DNA of 5,434 nucleotides. It comes from Pseudomonadota bacterium. GTDB lineage: Bacteria > Pseudomonadota > Alphaproteobacteria > Parvibaculales > Parvibaculaceae. Positions 1 through 5,434 of the stretch are shown piece after piece. Positions within the stretch are counted from its first letter, which is position 1. Each line of letters begins with the position of its first letter. The stretch lies in assembly GCA_021780275.1 (NCBI GenBank), contig JAJXZC010000391.1, positions 1-5,434 of the forward strand. The letters are read 5' to 3'. The notes under the pieces are model-generated. The model did not search any database. It was not told the DNA's origin and saw only the letters and a list, made by a program, of their open reading frames with translations. The position numbers were made by a program, and so were the translations under genes.

Positions 1-1899
1 GAAGGACTCTACCGCCACGCTTCGACCCATGCGGCGGGCGTCGTGATCGGCGACCGCCCGCTTGATGAGCTGGTGCCGCTCTATCGCGATCCGCGTTCCG
101 ACATGCCGGTGACGCAGTTCAACATGAAATGGGTCGAGCCCGCGGGGCTCGTGAAGTTCGATTTTCTGGGGCTCAAGACGCTTACCGTGCTCGATCAGGC
201 GGTGAAGCTCATCGCGCGGCGCGGCATCGAGGTCGATCTTCTGAATCTGCCACTCGGTGACGAGAAGACCTATGCCATGCTCGGTCGCGGCGAAACGGTC
301 GGCGTGTTCCAGCTTGAAAGTTCGGGCATGCGCGACGTGCTCCGCAAGCTCAATGCAGACCGTTTCGAGGACATCATCGCTCTCGTGGCGCTTTATCGCC
401 CCGGCCCGATGGACAACATCCCGAAATACATCAACTGCAAGCATGGGCGCGAGAAGCCGGACTATCTGCATCCGCTGCTCGAACCGGTTCTCAAGGAGAC
501 GAACGGCGTCATCATCTACCAGGAGCAGGTGATGCAGATCGCGCAGATCCTCTCCGGCTATTCGCTCGGCGAAGCCGACCTTCTGCGCCGCGCCATGGGC
601 AAGAAGATCAAGGCGGAAATGGAGGCGCAGAAAGAGCGCTTCGTCACCGGCGCCGTCGCGAAGAATATCGACAAGGGGCAAGCCTCGACGATCTTCGAAC
701 TCGTCGACAAGTTCGCGGGCTACGGCTTCAACAAGTCGCACGCCGCCGCCTATGCGCTCGTCGCCTATCAGACGGCGTGGCTGAAGGCGAACCATCCGGT
801 CGAGTTTCTCGCGGCGTCCATGAGCCTCGATCTCGGCAATACCGACAAGCTCAACATCTTCAAGCAGGACGCGCAGCGCCTCGGCATCAGGATCAGGCCG
901 CCGAGTGTCAATGAGTCCGAAGCCGTCTTTGCGGTGAAGGACGGCGAGGTGCTTTACGCGCTTTCGGCGATCAAGAATGTCGGCCGGCAGGCGATGGAGC
1001 ATCTGGTCGAGGTGCGCGAGGCGGGCGGGCCCTTCCGTGATCTCTTCGATTTCGCGCGGCGCATCAATCCGCGCTTCGTCAACAAGCGCGCCTTTGAAAA
1101 CCTCGCCCGGGCGGGCGCCTTCGATTGCCTGAACCCGCACCGTGCGCAGGTGCTCGCTGCCGTCGACCTTGTGCTCGGCACGGCGAATGCGTCGGCGCAG
1201 GAGCGCGAGTCGAACCAGGTGAGCCTTTTCGGCGAGGCGACAGGCGCCAAGGTCGCCAACCCCGCGCTGCCGAATGTCGACCCCTGGACGGCGATTGAAC
1301 GTCTCAATGAAGAGTTCAATGCCATCGGCTTCTATCTCTCCGGCCACCCGCTGGACGACTACCAGACGGCGTTGCGCCGGGCGAATGTCGTCACCTATGC
1401 GGAAGTGGGCCCGCGCGGCAATCAGGCGGAAATGGTCGCGGGCACCGTGACGGCGAAGCAGGAGCGCAAGTCGAAGAAGGGCAATCCCTTCGCTTTCCTC
1501 AGCCTTTCGGACCCGAGCGGCCAGTTCGAGATTGTCGTCTTTTCGGAAGTTCTCAACCGCTCCCGCGAGTTGATGGAAGCGGGCAAGTCGATCGTCGTCT
1601 CGGTCGAGATCGACCGTTCTGGCGACGAGGTGAAGCTGCGCGCCCAGTCGGTGCGTTCGGTGGACGAGGTGGTGGCGAATGCGGCGGCGGGCATGAAGAT
1701 CTTCCTCGAAACGCCGGAGCCGCTCGCCGTGCTCAAGTCGCGGCTCGGCGAAAAGGGCCGGGGCCTTGTCTCGCTGGTGTTGATGGGCGAGGGCGGCCGT
1801 GAGGTCGAATTGAAGCTCCCCGGCGGCTACCGCGTGACCCCGCAGATCCGCGGCGCGATCAAATCCGTGCCGGGCGTCATCGAAGTTCAGGAGATTTAG
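1..1899 (+). CDS. dnaE: DNA polymerase III subunit alpha, C-terminal part (5' end outside window)
   Basis: Catalytic subunit of the replicative polymerase, extending DNA in the cytoplasm as part of the holoenzyme. The frame is open from base 1, so this is a fragment: the 632 residues seen are roughly the C-terminal 54% of a usual 1,150-1,180-residue protein. The PHP domain, most of the palm and the first two catalytic aspartates lie to the left. Visible are HAAGVVI at fragment residues 10-16, KFDFLGL at 52-58 whose Asp54 matches the third catalytic aspartate (Asp555 in E. coli), fingers motifs YQEQVM (173-178) and GYGFNKSH (240-247), and a helix-hairpin-helix region around 318-350. QVSLF (406-410, bases 1216-1230) fits the beta-clamp-binding consensus QLxLF. 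An OB fold follows at about 478-540, then a C-terminal tau-binding-type domain. No frameshift or internal stop is seen. The GTG at 43 is an internal valine codon, not a start. Identity is very secure; DnaE rather than the error-prone DnaE2 is indicated by the clamp motif and the full OB and C-terminal regions. Confidence 0.97.
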   Translation, partial: EGLYRHASTHAAGVVIGDRPLDELVPLYRDPRSDMPVTQFNMKWVEPAGLVKFDFLGLKTLTVLDQAVKLIARRGIEVDLLNLPLGDEKTYAMLGRGETVGVFQLESSGMRDVLRKLNADRFEDIIALVALYRPGPMDNIPKYINCKHGREKPDYLHPLLEPVLKETNGVIIYQEQVMQIAQILSGYSLGEADLLRRAMGKKIKAEMEAQKERFVTGAVAKNIDKGQASTIFELVDKFAGYGFNKSHAAAYALVAYQTAWLKANHPVEFLAASMSLDLGNTDKLNIFKQDAQRLGIRIRPPSVNESEAVFAVKDGEVLYALSAIKNVGRQAMEHLVEVREAGGPFRDLFDFARRINPRFVNKRAFENLARAGAFDCLNPHRAQVLAAVDLVLGTANASAQERESNQVSLFGEATGAKVANPALPNVDPWTAIERLNEEFNAIGFYLSGHPLDDYQTALRRANVVTYAEVGPRGNQAEMVAGTVTAKQERKSKKGNPFAFLSLSDPSGQFEIVVFSEVLNRSRELMEAGKSIVVSVEIDRSGDEVKLRAQSVRSVDEVVANAAAGMKIFLETPEPLAVLKSRLGEKGRGLVSLVLMGEGGREVELKLPGGYRVTPQIRGAIKSVPGVIEVQEI

Positions 1900-1901
1900 G
1901 C

Positions 1902-1932
1902 TGGAAAGGGCGCTTTTTTGGCGCTGTTTCCG
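1902..1932 (+). terminator. Hairpin just after the dnaE stop; possible weak terminator or 3'-end stabiliser
   Basis: GGAAA (1903-1907) pairs with TTTCC (1927-1931). After a G-G mismatch and a G-T wobble, GCGC (1910-1913) pairs with GCGC (1921-1924), leaving the loop TTTTTTG. The hairpin starts 3 nt after the TAG. The T run sits in the loop and no T tract follows the stem, so it is not a textbook intrinsic terminator. It could protect the dnaE mRNA 3' end or act with Rho. The inner part is also the direct repeat GGCGCT-TTTTT-GGCGCT. Pairing was done by eye with no energy calculation. Confidence 0.35.
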
Positions 1933-1950
1933 CTCTAAAGCCCCATGAGA

Positions 1951-1979
1951 CTTGCCTTTTTGACTTTTTCCCCCTATAC
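1951..1979 (+). promoter_or_regulatory. Predicted housekeeping-sigma promoter for rpsB-tsf
   Basis: CTTGCC (1951-1956) and CTATAC (1974-1979) are separated by exactly 17 nt. Each matches 5 of 6 bases of the alphaproteobacterial housekeeping consensus CTTGAC-N17-CTATAT. Transcription would begin near 1986, about 150 nt before the rpsB start codon. The spacer is almost entirely pyrimidine (T and C runs). The site lies in the first non-coding DNA after dnaE, where a strong ribosomal-protein promoter is expected. No upstream activator site was recognised. Confidence 0.6.
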
Positions 1980-2070
1980 CCGCGCCATTCCACACGCGGG
2001 GTTCGGCAATCCCACGCCTGTTGGCGCGTCAGTCAAAGGCTCGTCATAAAGGCAACATAGGGTTTGTCGG

Positions 2071-2121
2071 TCCGGTGCGGCCTTTAAAAGCCGTTCTTTC
2101 CCCCGCGGAGGTCCAACCGGA
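2071..2121 (+). promoter_or_regulatory. Possible structured rpsB leader abutting the ribosome binding site
   Basis: TCCGGT (2071-2076) is complementary to ACCGGA (2116-2121), whose 3' end overlaps the A run that begins the Shine-Dalgarno sequence. Inside it, GCGG (2077-2080) can pair with CCGC (2103-2106) or, alternatively, CGGC (2078-2081) with GCCG (2090-2093). The leader would therefore have two competing forms. rpsB is autoregulated by S2 through its leader in E. coli and relatives; that this alphaproteobacterial leader works likewise is inference, and no known leader motif was recognised. Short helices like these can arise by chance in GC-rich DNA. Confidence 0.3.
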
Positions 2122-2128
2122 AAAGGAG
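2122..2128 (+). promoter_or_regulatory. rpsB ribosome binding site
   Basis: AAAGGAG lies 10 nt before the ATG at 2139 but only 1 nt before an in-frame ATG at 2130. One nucleotide is too close for initiation, so this site selects the 2139 start, which also gives the expected S2 N-terminus. Confidence 0.75.
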
Positions 2129-2138
2129 TATGGGTGTC

Positions 2139-2906
2139 ATGGCACTCCCCGATTTCTCTATGCGTTCTCTGCTGGAAGCCGGCGTTCATTTCGGCCACCA
2201 GACCCACCGCTGGAACCCGAAGATGGCCCCGTTCCTCTTCGGCGACCGCAACAACATCCACATCATCGATCTGGCGCAGACCGTTCCGCTGCTCCACCAG
2301 GCGCTCGTCGCGGTTCGTGACGTCATTGCCGGCGGTGGCCGCGTTCTGTTCGTCGGCACGAAGCGTCAGGCCTCCGAGCCGGTCGCCGCTGCCGCGAAGC
2401 AGTGCGCCCAGTACTACATCAACCATCGTTGGCTCGGCGGCACGCTGACCAACTGGAAGACCATTTCGAACTCGATCCGCCGTCTCCGTCAGCTTGACGA
2501 GATGCTCGCGGGCGAGGCGCGCGGTCTGACGAAGAAGGAAGTCCTGAACCTGAGCCGCGAGCGCGACAAGCTCGAGCGCGCCATCGGCGGCATCAAGGAC
2601 ATGGGCGGCCTGCCGGACATCATCTTCGTGATCGACACCAACAAGGAAACGATCGCGATCGAAGAAGCCCGCAAGCTCGGCATTCCGGTCGTCGCCATCC
2701 TCGACTCGAACTCGAACCCGGATGGCATCGCCTATCCGGTTCCGGGCAATGACGACGCCGCCCGCGCCATCGCGATGTATTGCGATCTCGTCTCGCGCGC
2801 TGTCATCGACGGCATCTCGCAGAGCCACATTGCGTCCGGCGCCGATGTGGGTGCGGAAGTCGAGCCCACGGCCGATATCCCGGCCGGCGAGGCTGTGGCG
2901 GGCTAA
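2139..2906 (+). CDS. rpsB: 30S ribosomal protein S2
   Basis: Structural protein of the small ribosomal subunit; it binds late in 30S assembly and is needed to dock protein S1. The 255-residue product is longer than the 241 residues of E. coli S2, the excess being an acidic/alanine-rich tail from about residue 232, common in alphaproteobacterial S2. The N-terminus MALPDFSMR with [16 protein letters not shown] (14-29) is the first family signature. A charged helical segment (about 108-150) corresponds to the protruding coiled coil. PDIIFVID (159-166), followed by a segment ending in [11 protein letters not shown], is the second signature region. The ATG at 2139 is chosen over the in-frame ATG at 2130 from Shine-Dalgarno spacing and family N-termini. 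It has its own predicted promoter after dnaE and is followed 87 nt later by tsf, its usual partner. Expression may be autoregulated through the leader (inference). Confidence 0.98.
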   Translation: MALPDFSMRSLLEAGVHFGHQTHRWNPKMAPFLFGDRNNIHIIDLAQTVPLLHQALVAVRDVIAGGGRVLFVGTKRQASEPVAAAAKQCAQYYINHRWLGGTLTNWKTISNSIRRLRQLDEMLAGEARGLTKKEVLNLSRERDKLERAIGGIKDMGGLPDIIFVIDTNKETIAIEEARKLGIPVVAILDSNSNPDGIAYPVPGNDDAARAIAMYCDLVSRAVIDGISQSHIASGADVGAEVEPTADIPAGEAVAG

Positions 2907-2933
2907 TTACCCGCTACGGTTTGAAGGAAAATT

Positions 2934-2974
2934 GCCCCGGCAGCCCAAGGGCTTGCCGGGGCCTGCTCATTTTT
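2934..2974 (+). terminator. GC-rich hairpin with delayed T tract between rpsB and tsf (probable attenuator)
   Basis: GCCCCGGCA (2934-2942) pairs perfectly with TGCCGGGGC (2954-2962). After a bulged T2953, GCC (2943-2945) pairs with GGC (2950-2952), closed by a CAAG tetraloop. A five-T run (2970-2974) follows after 7 nt, and an upstream AAAAT (2928-2932) could pair with ATTTT (2969-2973), extending the stem across an asymmetric internal loop. The stem is very stable, but the T tract is not adjacent, so partial termination or mRNA-end protection of rpsB is more likely than a full stop, since tsf lies directly downstream and no promoter for it was recognised. Confidence 0.65.
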
Positions 2975-2980
2975 AGCTCA

Positions 2981-2986
2981 AGAGGA
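2981..2986 (+). promoter_or_regulatory. tsf ribosome binding site
   Basis: AGAGGA lies 7 nt before the ATG at 2994 and only 1 nt before an in-frame ATG at 2988. The spacing selects 2994, giving the standard EF-Ts N-terminus MAEVTA. Confidence 0.75.
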
Positions 2987-2993
2987 TATGGCA

Positions 2994-3920
2994 ATGGCTG
3001 AAGTCACCGCCGGCATGGTCAAAGAACTCCGCGAGAAGACCGGCGCGGGCATGATGGATTGCAAGTCGGCCCTGAACGAAACCAAGGGCGACATGGAAGC
3101 GGCCATCGACTGGCTGCGCACGAAGGGCCTTGCCAAGGCCGCGAAGAAGTCCGGCCGCGTTGCGGCTGAAGGCCTTGTCGGCGTCGTTGCTGAGGGCACG
3201 CGCGGCGCGCTGGTCGAGGTGAACTCCGAGACCGACTTCGTTGCCCGCAACGAACAGTTCCAGAAGATGGTGACGGACATCGCCAAGGTGGCGCTCGCCG
3301 CCGAAGGCGACCTCGACAAGCTGCTGGCCTCGGCCTATCCGGGCTCCGACAAGTCGGTGCAGGATTTCGTTACCGAGCAGGTCGGCACGATCGGCGAGAA
3401 CATGAATGTCCGCCGCACCGCCTCGATCGTCGTGTCGGATGGCGTCGTCGCCGCCTACACGCATAACCAGGTCGTTCCGGGCCTCGGCAAGATCGGCGTT
3501 CTCGTCGGTCTCGAGTCGTCGGGCGACAAGGCGAAGCTCGCCGAACTCGGCAAGCAGATCGCCATGCACATCGCGGCCACCGGCCCGCTGGCCACGCGCC
3601 GCGAAGATCTGGACCCCACCGTTGTCGAGCGTGAGCGCGCCGTGCTCATCGCCGAGGCGAAGGAATCGGGCCGTCCGGACAACATCATCGAGAAGATGGT
3701 CGAAGGCCGTATCCGCAAGTTCTACGAGGAGGTCGTCCTCCTGTCGCAGGCCTTCGTGATCGACCCCGACAACACGGTCGAAAAGGCCGTCAAGAACGCG
3801 GAAGCCGGTGTCGGCGCCCCGATCAACGTCGTCGGCTTCGTCCGCTTCGGCCTTGGTGAAGGCATCGAGAAGACAGAGACGGATTTCGCCGCTGAAGTGG
3901 CTGCCGCCGCCCGCGGCTAA
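2994..3920 (+). CDS. tsf: Translation elongation factor Ts
   Basis: Cytoplasmic guanine-nucleotide exchange factor that releases GDP from EF-Tu so it can bind GTP and aminoacyl-tRNA again. The product is 308 residues, a normal alphaproteobacterial length and longer than the 283 of E. coli. The N-terminal UBA-like domain contains [19 protein letters not shown] (9-27), the first family signature. TDFVARN (80-86) is the EF-Tu-contacting motif; its Asp81-Phe82 pair corresponds to the Asp-Phe that inserts near the EF-Tu magnesium site. The core continues through HIAATGP and a C-terminal [10 protein letters not shown] segment. The start at 2994 is preferred over the ATG at 2988 (MAMAE) because of ribosome-binding-site spacing and family N-termini. 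It follows rpsB by 87 nt across a strong hairpin and probably shares its promoter, so the level of EF-Ts relative to S2 may be set by readthrough (inference). No anomalies are seen. Confidence 0.98.
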   Translation: MAEVTAGMVKELREKTGAGMMDCKSALNETKGDMEAAIDWLRTKGLAKAAKKSGRVAAEGLVGVVAEGTRGALVEVNSETDFVARNEQFQKMVTDIAKVALAAEGDLDKLLASAYPGSDKSVQDFVTEQVGTIGENMNVRRTASIVVSDGVVAAYTHNQVVPGLGKIGVLVGLESSGDKAKLAELGKQIAMHIAATGPLATRREDLDPTVVERERAVLIAEAKESGRPDNIIEKMVEGRIRKFYEEVVLLSQAFVIDPDNTVEKAVKNAEAGVGAPINVVGFVRFGLGEGIEKTETDFAAEVAAAARG

Positions 3921-3940
3921 GCCTTTCTGGCCTGCAATCA

Positions 3941-3974
3941 AACGCCCCCTTCGCCAACCGGCGTTGGGGGCGTT
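3941..3974 (+). terminator. Strong hairpin terminator candidate after tsf
   Basis: AACGCCCCC (3941-3949) pairs perfectly with GGGGGCGTT (3966-3974). A 2x2 T-T internal loop is followed by CGCC (3952-3955) with GGCG (3960-3963), closed by an AACC tetraloop. The stem begins 20 nt after the tsf stop. The bases after it, ATTGTG, give only a broken T tract, so termination may be incomplete. Position and strength fit the end of the rpsB-tsf transcription unit. The opposite strand also lacks a T run. Confidence 0.7.
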
Positions 3975-4010
3975 ATTGTGACCGCCATAGGGAGGGGATT
4001 CGGCCAGCGA

Positions 4011-4050
4011 TCCCGCCCGAACCTGCCGCCTGCCCAATCCGACCCGACCC
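4011..4050 (+). promoter_or_regulatory. C-rich, G-poor leader segment before pyrH (possible Rho-loading region)
   Basis: These 40 nt contain 23 C, 7 G, 6 A and 4 T on the coding strand, unlike the balanced G and C of the flanking genes. Untranslated, C-rich, G-poor RNA is the typical loading site for Rho. It sits downstream of the tsf hairpin and upstream of the pyrH start. It also includes GACCC twice in tandem (4041-4050). The composition is directly seen; the function is inference. No convincing promoter was recognised between 3975 and 4064. Confidence 0.3.
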
Positions 4051-4052
4051 AG

Positions 4053-4059
4053 AAAAGAG
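4053..4059 (+). promoter_or_regulatory. Weak pyrH ribosome binding site
   Basis: AAAAGAG ends 5 nt before the ATG at 4065. It is a poorer match to AGGAGG than the sites before rpsB, tsf and frr, but it is the only purine-rich element correctly spaced for the start that protein similarity demands. Confidence 0.5.
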
Positions 4060-4064
4060 CAAGC

Positions 4065-4790
4065 ATGACAAAAAAGCCCCTCTACAAACGCGTCCTGCTC
4101 AAGGTCTCAGGCGAAGCCCTGATGGGCGACCAGCAATACGGGATCAATGTAGAGACGGTCGACCGCATCGCGCAGGAGATCAAGCAGGCGACGGATATCG
4201 GCGTCGAGGTCTGCCTCGTCATCGGCGGCGGCAATATCTTCCGCGGCCTCTCCGGCGCGGCCAAGGGCATGGAGCGGGCGAGCGCCGACTATATGGGCAT
4301 GCTCGCCACTGTGATGAACGCGCTGGCGATGCAGAACGCGCTGGAGCGCTTCGGTGTGCCGACGCGGGTGCTTTCCGCCATTCCCATGATGACCATCTGC
4401 GAGCCCTATGTGCGGCGCCGCGCGGTCAGGCACATGGAAAAGGGCCGGGTGGTGATCTTCGCCGCTGGCACAGGCAATCCGTTCTTCACCACCGACACGG
4501 CGGCGGCGCTGCGCGCAACCGAAATGGGCTGCGACGCGCTCTTGAAGGGGACGCAGGTCGATGGCGTATATTCCGCCGATCCCCACAAGGTGAAGGATGC
4601 GGAACGTTACGACCACCTGACTTACATGGATGTGCTCGCCAAGGATCTGAAGGTGATGGATACCTCCGCCATCGCGCTGGCGCGGGAGAACGGCATCCCG
4701 ATCATCGTCTTCTCGATCCATAATGATGGTGGCTTCGTCAATGTTCTGACAGGCGAGGGCCGCTGCACTATCATCAGCGATGCCGCCTGA
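4065..4790 (+). CDS. pyrH: Uridylate kinase (UMP kinase)
   Basis: Phosphorylates UMP to UDP with ATP, the step feeding UTP, CTP and dTTP synthesis; a cytoplasmic hexamer of the amino-acid-kinase family, unrelated to eukaryotic UMP/CMP kinases. The product is 241 residues, the same as E. coli PyrH. Near the N-terminus LLKVSGEAL (11-19) supplies the conserved Lys13 and [11 protein letters not shown] (54-61) is the glycine-rich loop; Asp75 in RASADYMG corresponds to the UMP-contacting aspartate; [13 protein letters not shown] (135-147) is the UMP-binding signature; DGVYSADP (166-173) lies in the nucleotide-binding C-terminal half. The frame stays open upstream to a GTG at 3978, but that would add 29 residues unlike any PyrH and begin inside the terminator region, so ATG 4065 is chosen. 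The family is typically activated by GTP and inhibited by UTP in Gram-negative bacteria. It stands between tsf and frr, the usual bacterial order, with spacers of 144 and 129 nt. Confidence 0.97.
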   Translation: MTKKPLYKRVLLKVSGEALMGDQQYGINVETVDRIAQEIKQATDIGVEVCLVIGGGNIFRGLSGAAKGMERASADYMGMLATVMNALAMQNALERFGVPTRVLSAIPMMTICEPYVRRRAVRHMEKGRVVIFAAGTGNPFFTTDTAAALRATEMGCDALLKGTQVDGVYSADPHKVKDAERYDHLTYMDVLAKDLKVMDTSAIALARENGIPIIVFSIHNDGGFVNVLTGEGRCTIISDAA

Positions 4791-4907
4791 GCCTGAGGCA
4801 ATGCGGAAGGCTGGAAAACCTTTCGGGTAAATATTGTCACGGATTCAATAGCTAAGCGCGATAGGCTCACCTGATGCCTGATAATCTGCCGATCGCGCAT
4901 TCAAGAC

Positions 4908-4916
4908 GGAAGGAAG
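4908..4916 (+). promoter_or_regulatory. frr ribosome binding site
   Basis: GGAAGGAAG is purine-only, and its AAGGA core (4910-4914) ends 5 nt before the ATG at 4920. It is well placed and fixes the frr start. Confidence 0.7.
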
Positions 4917-4919
4917 AAA

Positions 4920-5434
4920 ATGGCTGACCCAAAGACCCTCGATATCGGCGATGTCGAGCGCCGCATGCGCGGTGCGCTCCAGGCCCTGAAGCAGGAATTT
5001 GCCGGGCTTCGCACGGGACGCGCCTCGGCCGGTCTTCTCGATCCGATCATGGTGGAGGCCTATGGCCAGACCATGCCGCTCAATCAGGTGGGCACGGTGG
5101 GCGTTCCCGAGCCGCGCATGATCACGGTGCAGGTGTGGGACAAGGGCATGGTGTCCGCCGTCGACAAGGCGATCCGCAGCTCGGGCCTCGGCCTCAATCC
5201 GAATGTCGACGGCACGCTGATCCGGCTGCCGATCCCTGAGCTGAACCAGGAGCGCCGCACGGAGCTGACCAAGATCGCCGCCAAATATACCGAGCAGGCG
5301 CGCGTCGCCATCCGCAATGTCCGGCGCGATGCGATGGATGAACTGAAGCGCCTCGAAAAAGATGGCCATATGAGCCAGGACGACCACAAGATTGCCGCAG
5401 ACAAGGTACAGAAGGTCACCGACAAGGTGATCGG
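4920..5434 (+). CDS. frr: Ribosome recycling factor, 3' end outside window
   Basis: With EF-G, this cytoplasmic tRNA-shaped protein splits the post-termination ribosome into subunits so it can start again. The frame runs from ATG 4920 without a stop to the right edge, giving 171 complete codons of a usual length near 185, so only about the last 14 residues are missing. The first helix of the three-helix bundle includes [10 protein letters not shown] (27-36), a family hallmark. The beta-rich head domain covers about 31-105 with [10 protein letters not shown] (57-66). Helix two includes [12 protein letters not shown] (127-138), in which Arg132 matches the functionally essential Arg132 of E. coli RRF. 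Helix three ends the visible part. The product begins [16 protein letters not shown] and the start is supported by the good ribosome binding site. It lies 129 nt after pyrH; I see no convincing terminator or promoter in that gap, so cotranscription with pyrH is likely. Confidence 0.97.
   Translation, partial: MADPKTLDIGDVERRMRGALQALKQEFAGLRTGRASAGLLDPIMVEAYGQTMPLNQVGTVGVPEPRMITVQVWDKGMVSAVDKAIRSSGLGLNPNVDGTLIRLPIPELNQERRTELTKIAAKYTEQARVAIRNVRRDAMDELKRLEKDGHMSQDDHKIAADKVQKVTDKVI

Noticed and set aside
1981..2028. Two-tier stem CGCGCC/GGCGCG (1981-1986 with 2023-2028) with an inner bulged hairpin (1996-2017)
   Set aside because: The predicted transcription start near 1986 would leave out the outer 5' strand, and the inner stem needs two bulges; kept only as a possibility for readthrough transcripts from dnaE.
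2021..2320. + strand open frame spanning the rpsB leader and 5' coding region
   Set aside because: It overlaps rpsB in another frame, its product is Pro/Arg-rich without motifs, and it has no ribosome binding site.
1974..2828. Long open frame on the - strand opposite rpsB (284 codons)
   Set aside because: It mirrors the GC-rich codon structure of rpsB, has no recognisable domain, and its product is a low-complexity Arg/Asp/Val-rich string typical of antisense shadows.
2973..4037. Long open frame on the - strand opposite tsf (354 codons)
   Set aside because: Its length is impressive, but it is exactly antisense to tsf, spans the tsf-end hairpin and has no motif; it is explained by third-position GC bias in tsf.
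3978..4064. Upstream extension of pyrH from GTG 3978
   Set aside because: It adds 29 Arg/Pro-rich residues not found in PyrH proteins, has no ribosome binding site (the GTG follows the terminator stem) and overlaps the C-rich leader.
4107..4721. Open frame on the - strand opposite pyrH
   Set aside because: Antisense shadow of a certain gene; the His/Arg/Asp-rich product shows no family features.
4834..4865. Possible promoter TTGTCA ... GATAGG before frr
   Set aside because: The spacing is 20 nt and the -10 match is poor; GATAAT at 4880-4885 has no -35 partner at 16-18 nt.
4845..5387. Open frame on the - strand opposite frr
   Set aside because: Antisense shadow of frr; frr itself is certain on the + strand from its signature motifs.
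1..5434. Mobile elements, CRISPR arrays, tRNA/rRNA genes, toxin-antitoxin or defence genes
   Set aside because: Looked for on both strands; the window is filled by five core genes with short spacers, and no such element is present.

Overview
This is an ordinary, well-conserved chromosomal segment from a GC-rich (low-60s % by eye) alphaproteobacterium, probably of the Hyphomicrobiales/Rhizobiales-Parvibaculum side. That placement rests on recalled protein character (S2 opening MALPDFSMR, an EF-Ts of 308 residues, a CTTGNC-N17-CTATAN-type promoter) and on the gene order dnaE-rpsB-tsf-pyrH-frr. The genus is a guess. All five genes lie on the + strand. There is no mobile element, CRISPR array, tRNA, rRNA or foreign-looking gene, and I found no previously undescribed system.

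Layout. Positions 1-1899 hold the C-terminal 632 residues of the replicative polymerase DnaE, from just before the third catalytic aspartate to the stop; the N-terminal half lies off the left edge. A 239-nt gap (1900-2138) follows, with a hairpin just after the dnaE stop, a good alphaproteobacterial sigma-70-type promoter (1951-1979) and a leader of about 150 nt that can fold next to the rpsB ribosome binding site. rpsB (S2, 2139-2906) and tsf (EF-Ts, 2994-3920) form the classic pair. An 87-nt spacer between them holds a strong GC hairpin with a delayed T tract, probably a partial terminator. After tsf comes a second strong hairpin (3941-3974), then a C-rich, G-poor leader and pyrH (UMP kinase, 4065-4790). 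A 129-nt gap leads to frr (ribosome recycling factor, 4920 to the right edge), which lacks only about its last 14 residues.

How the genes relate. S2 is a 30S protein, EF-Ts recharges EF-Tu with GTP, RRF splits ribosomes after termination, and UMP kinase supplies pyrimidine nucleotides for RNA and DNA synthesis. The window is therefore a translation/nucleotide cluster with the replicative polymerase upstream. The points worth a second look are regulatory: how the rpsB leader, the rpsB-tsf hairpin and the tsf-pyrH hairpin plus C-rich tract divide transcription among the genes. The true starts of rpsB, tsf and pyrH are all internal to their longest open frames, and the reasons are given with each gene.
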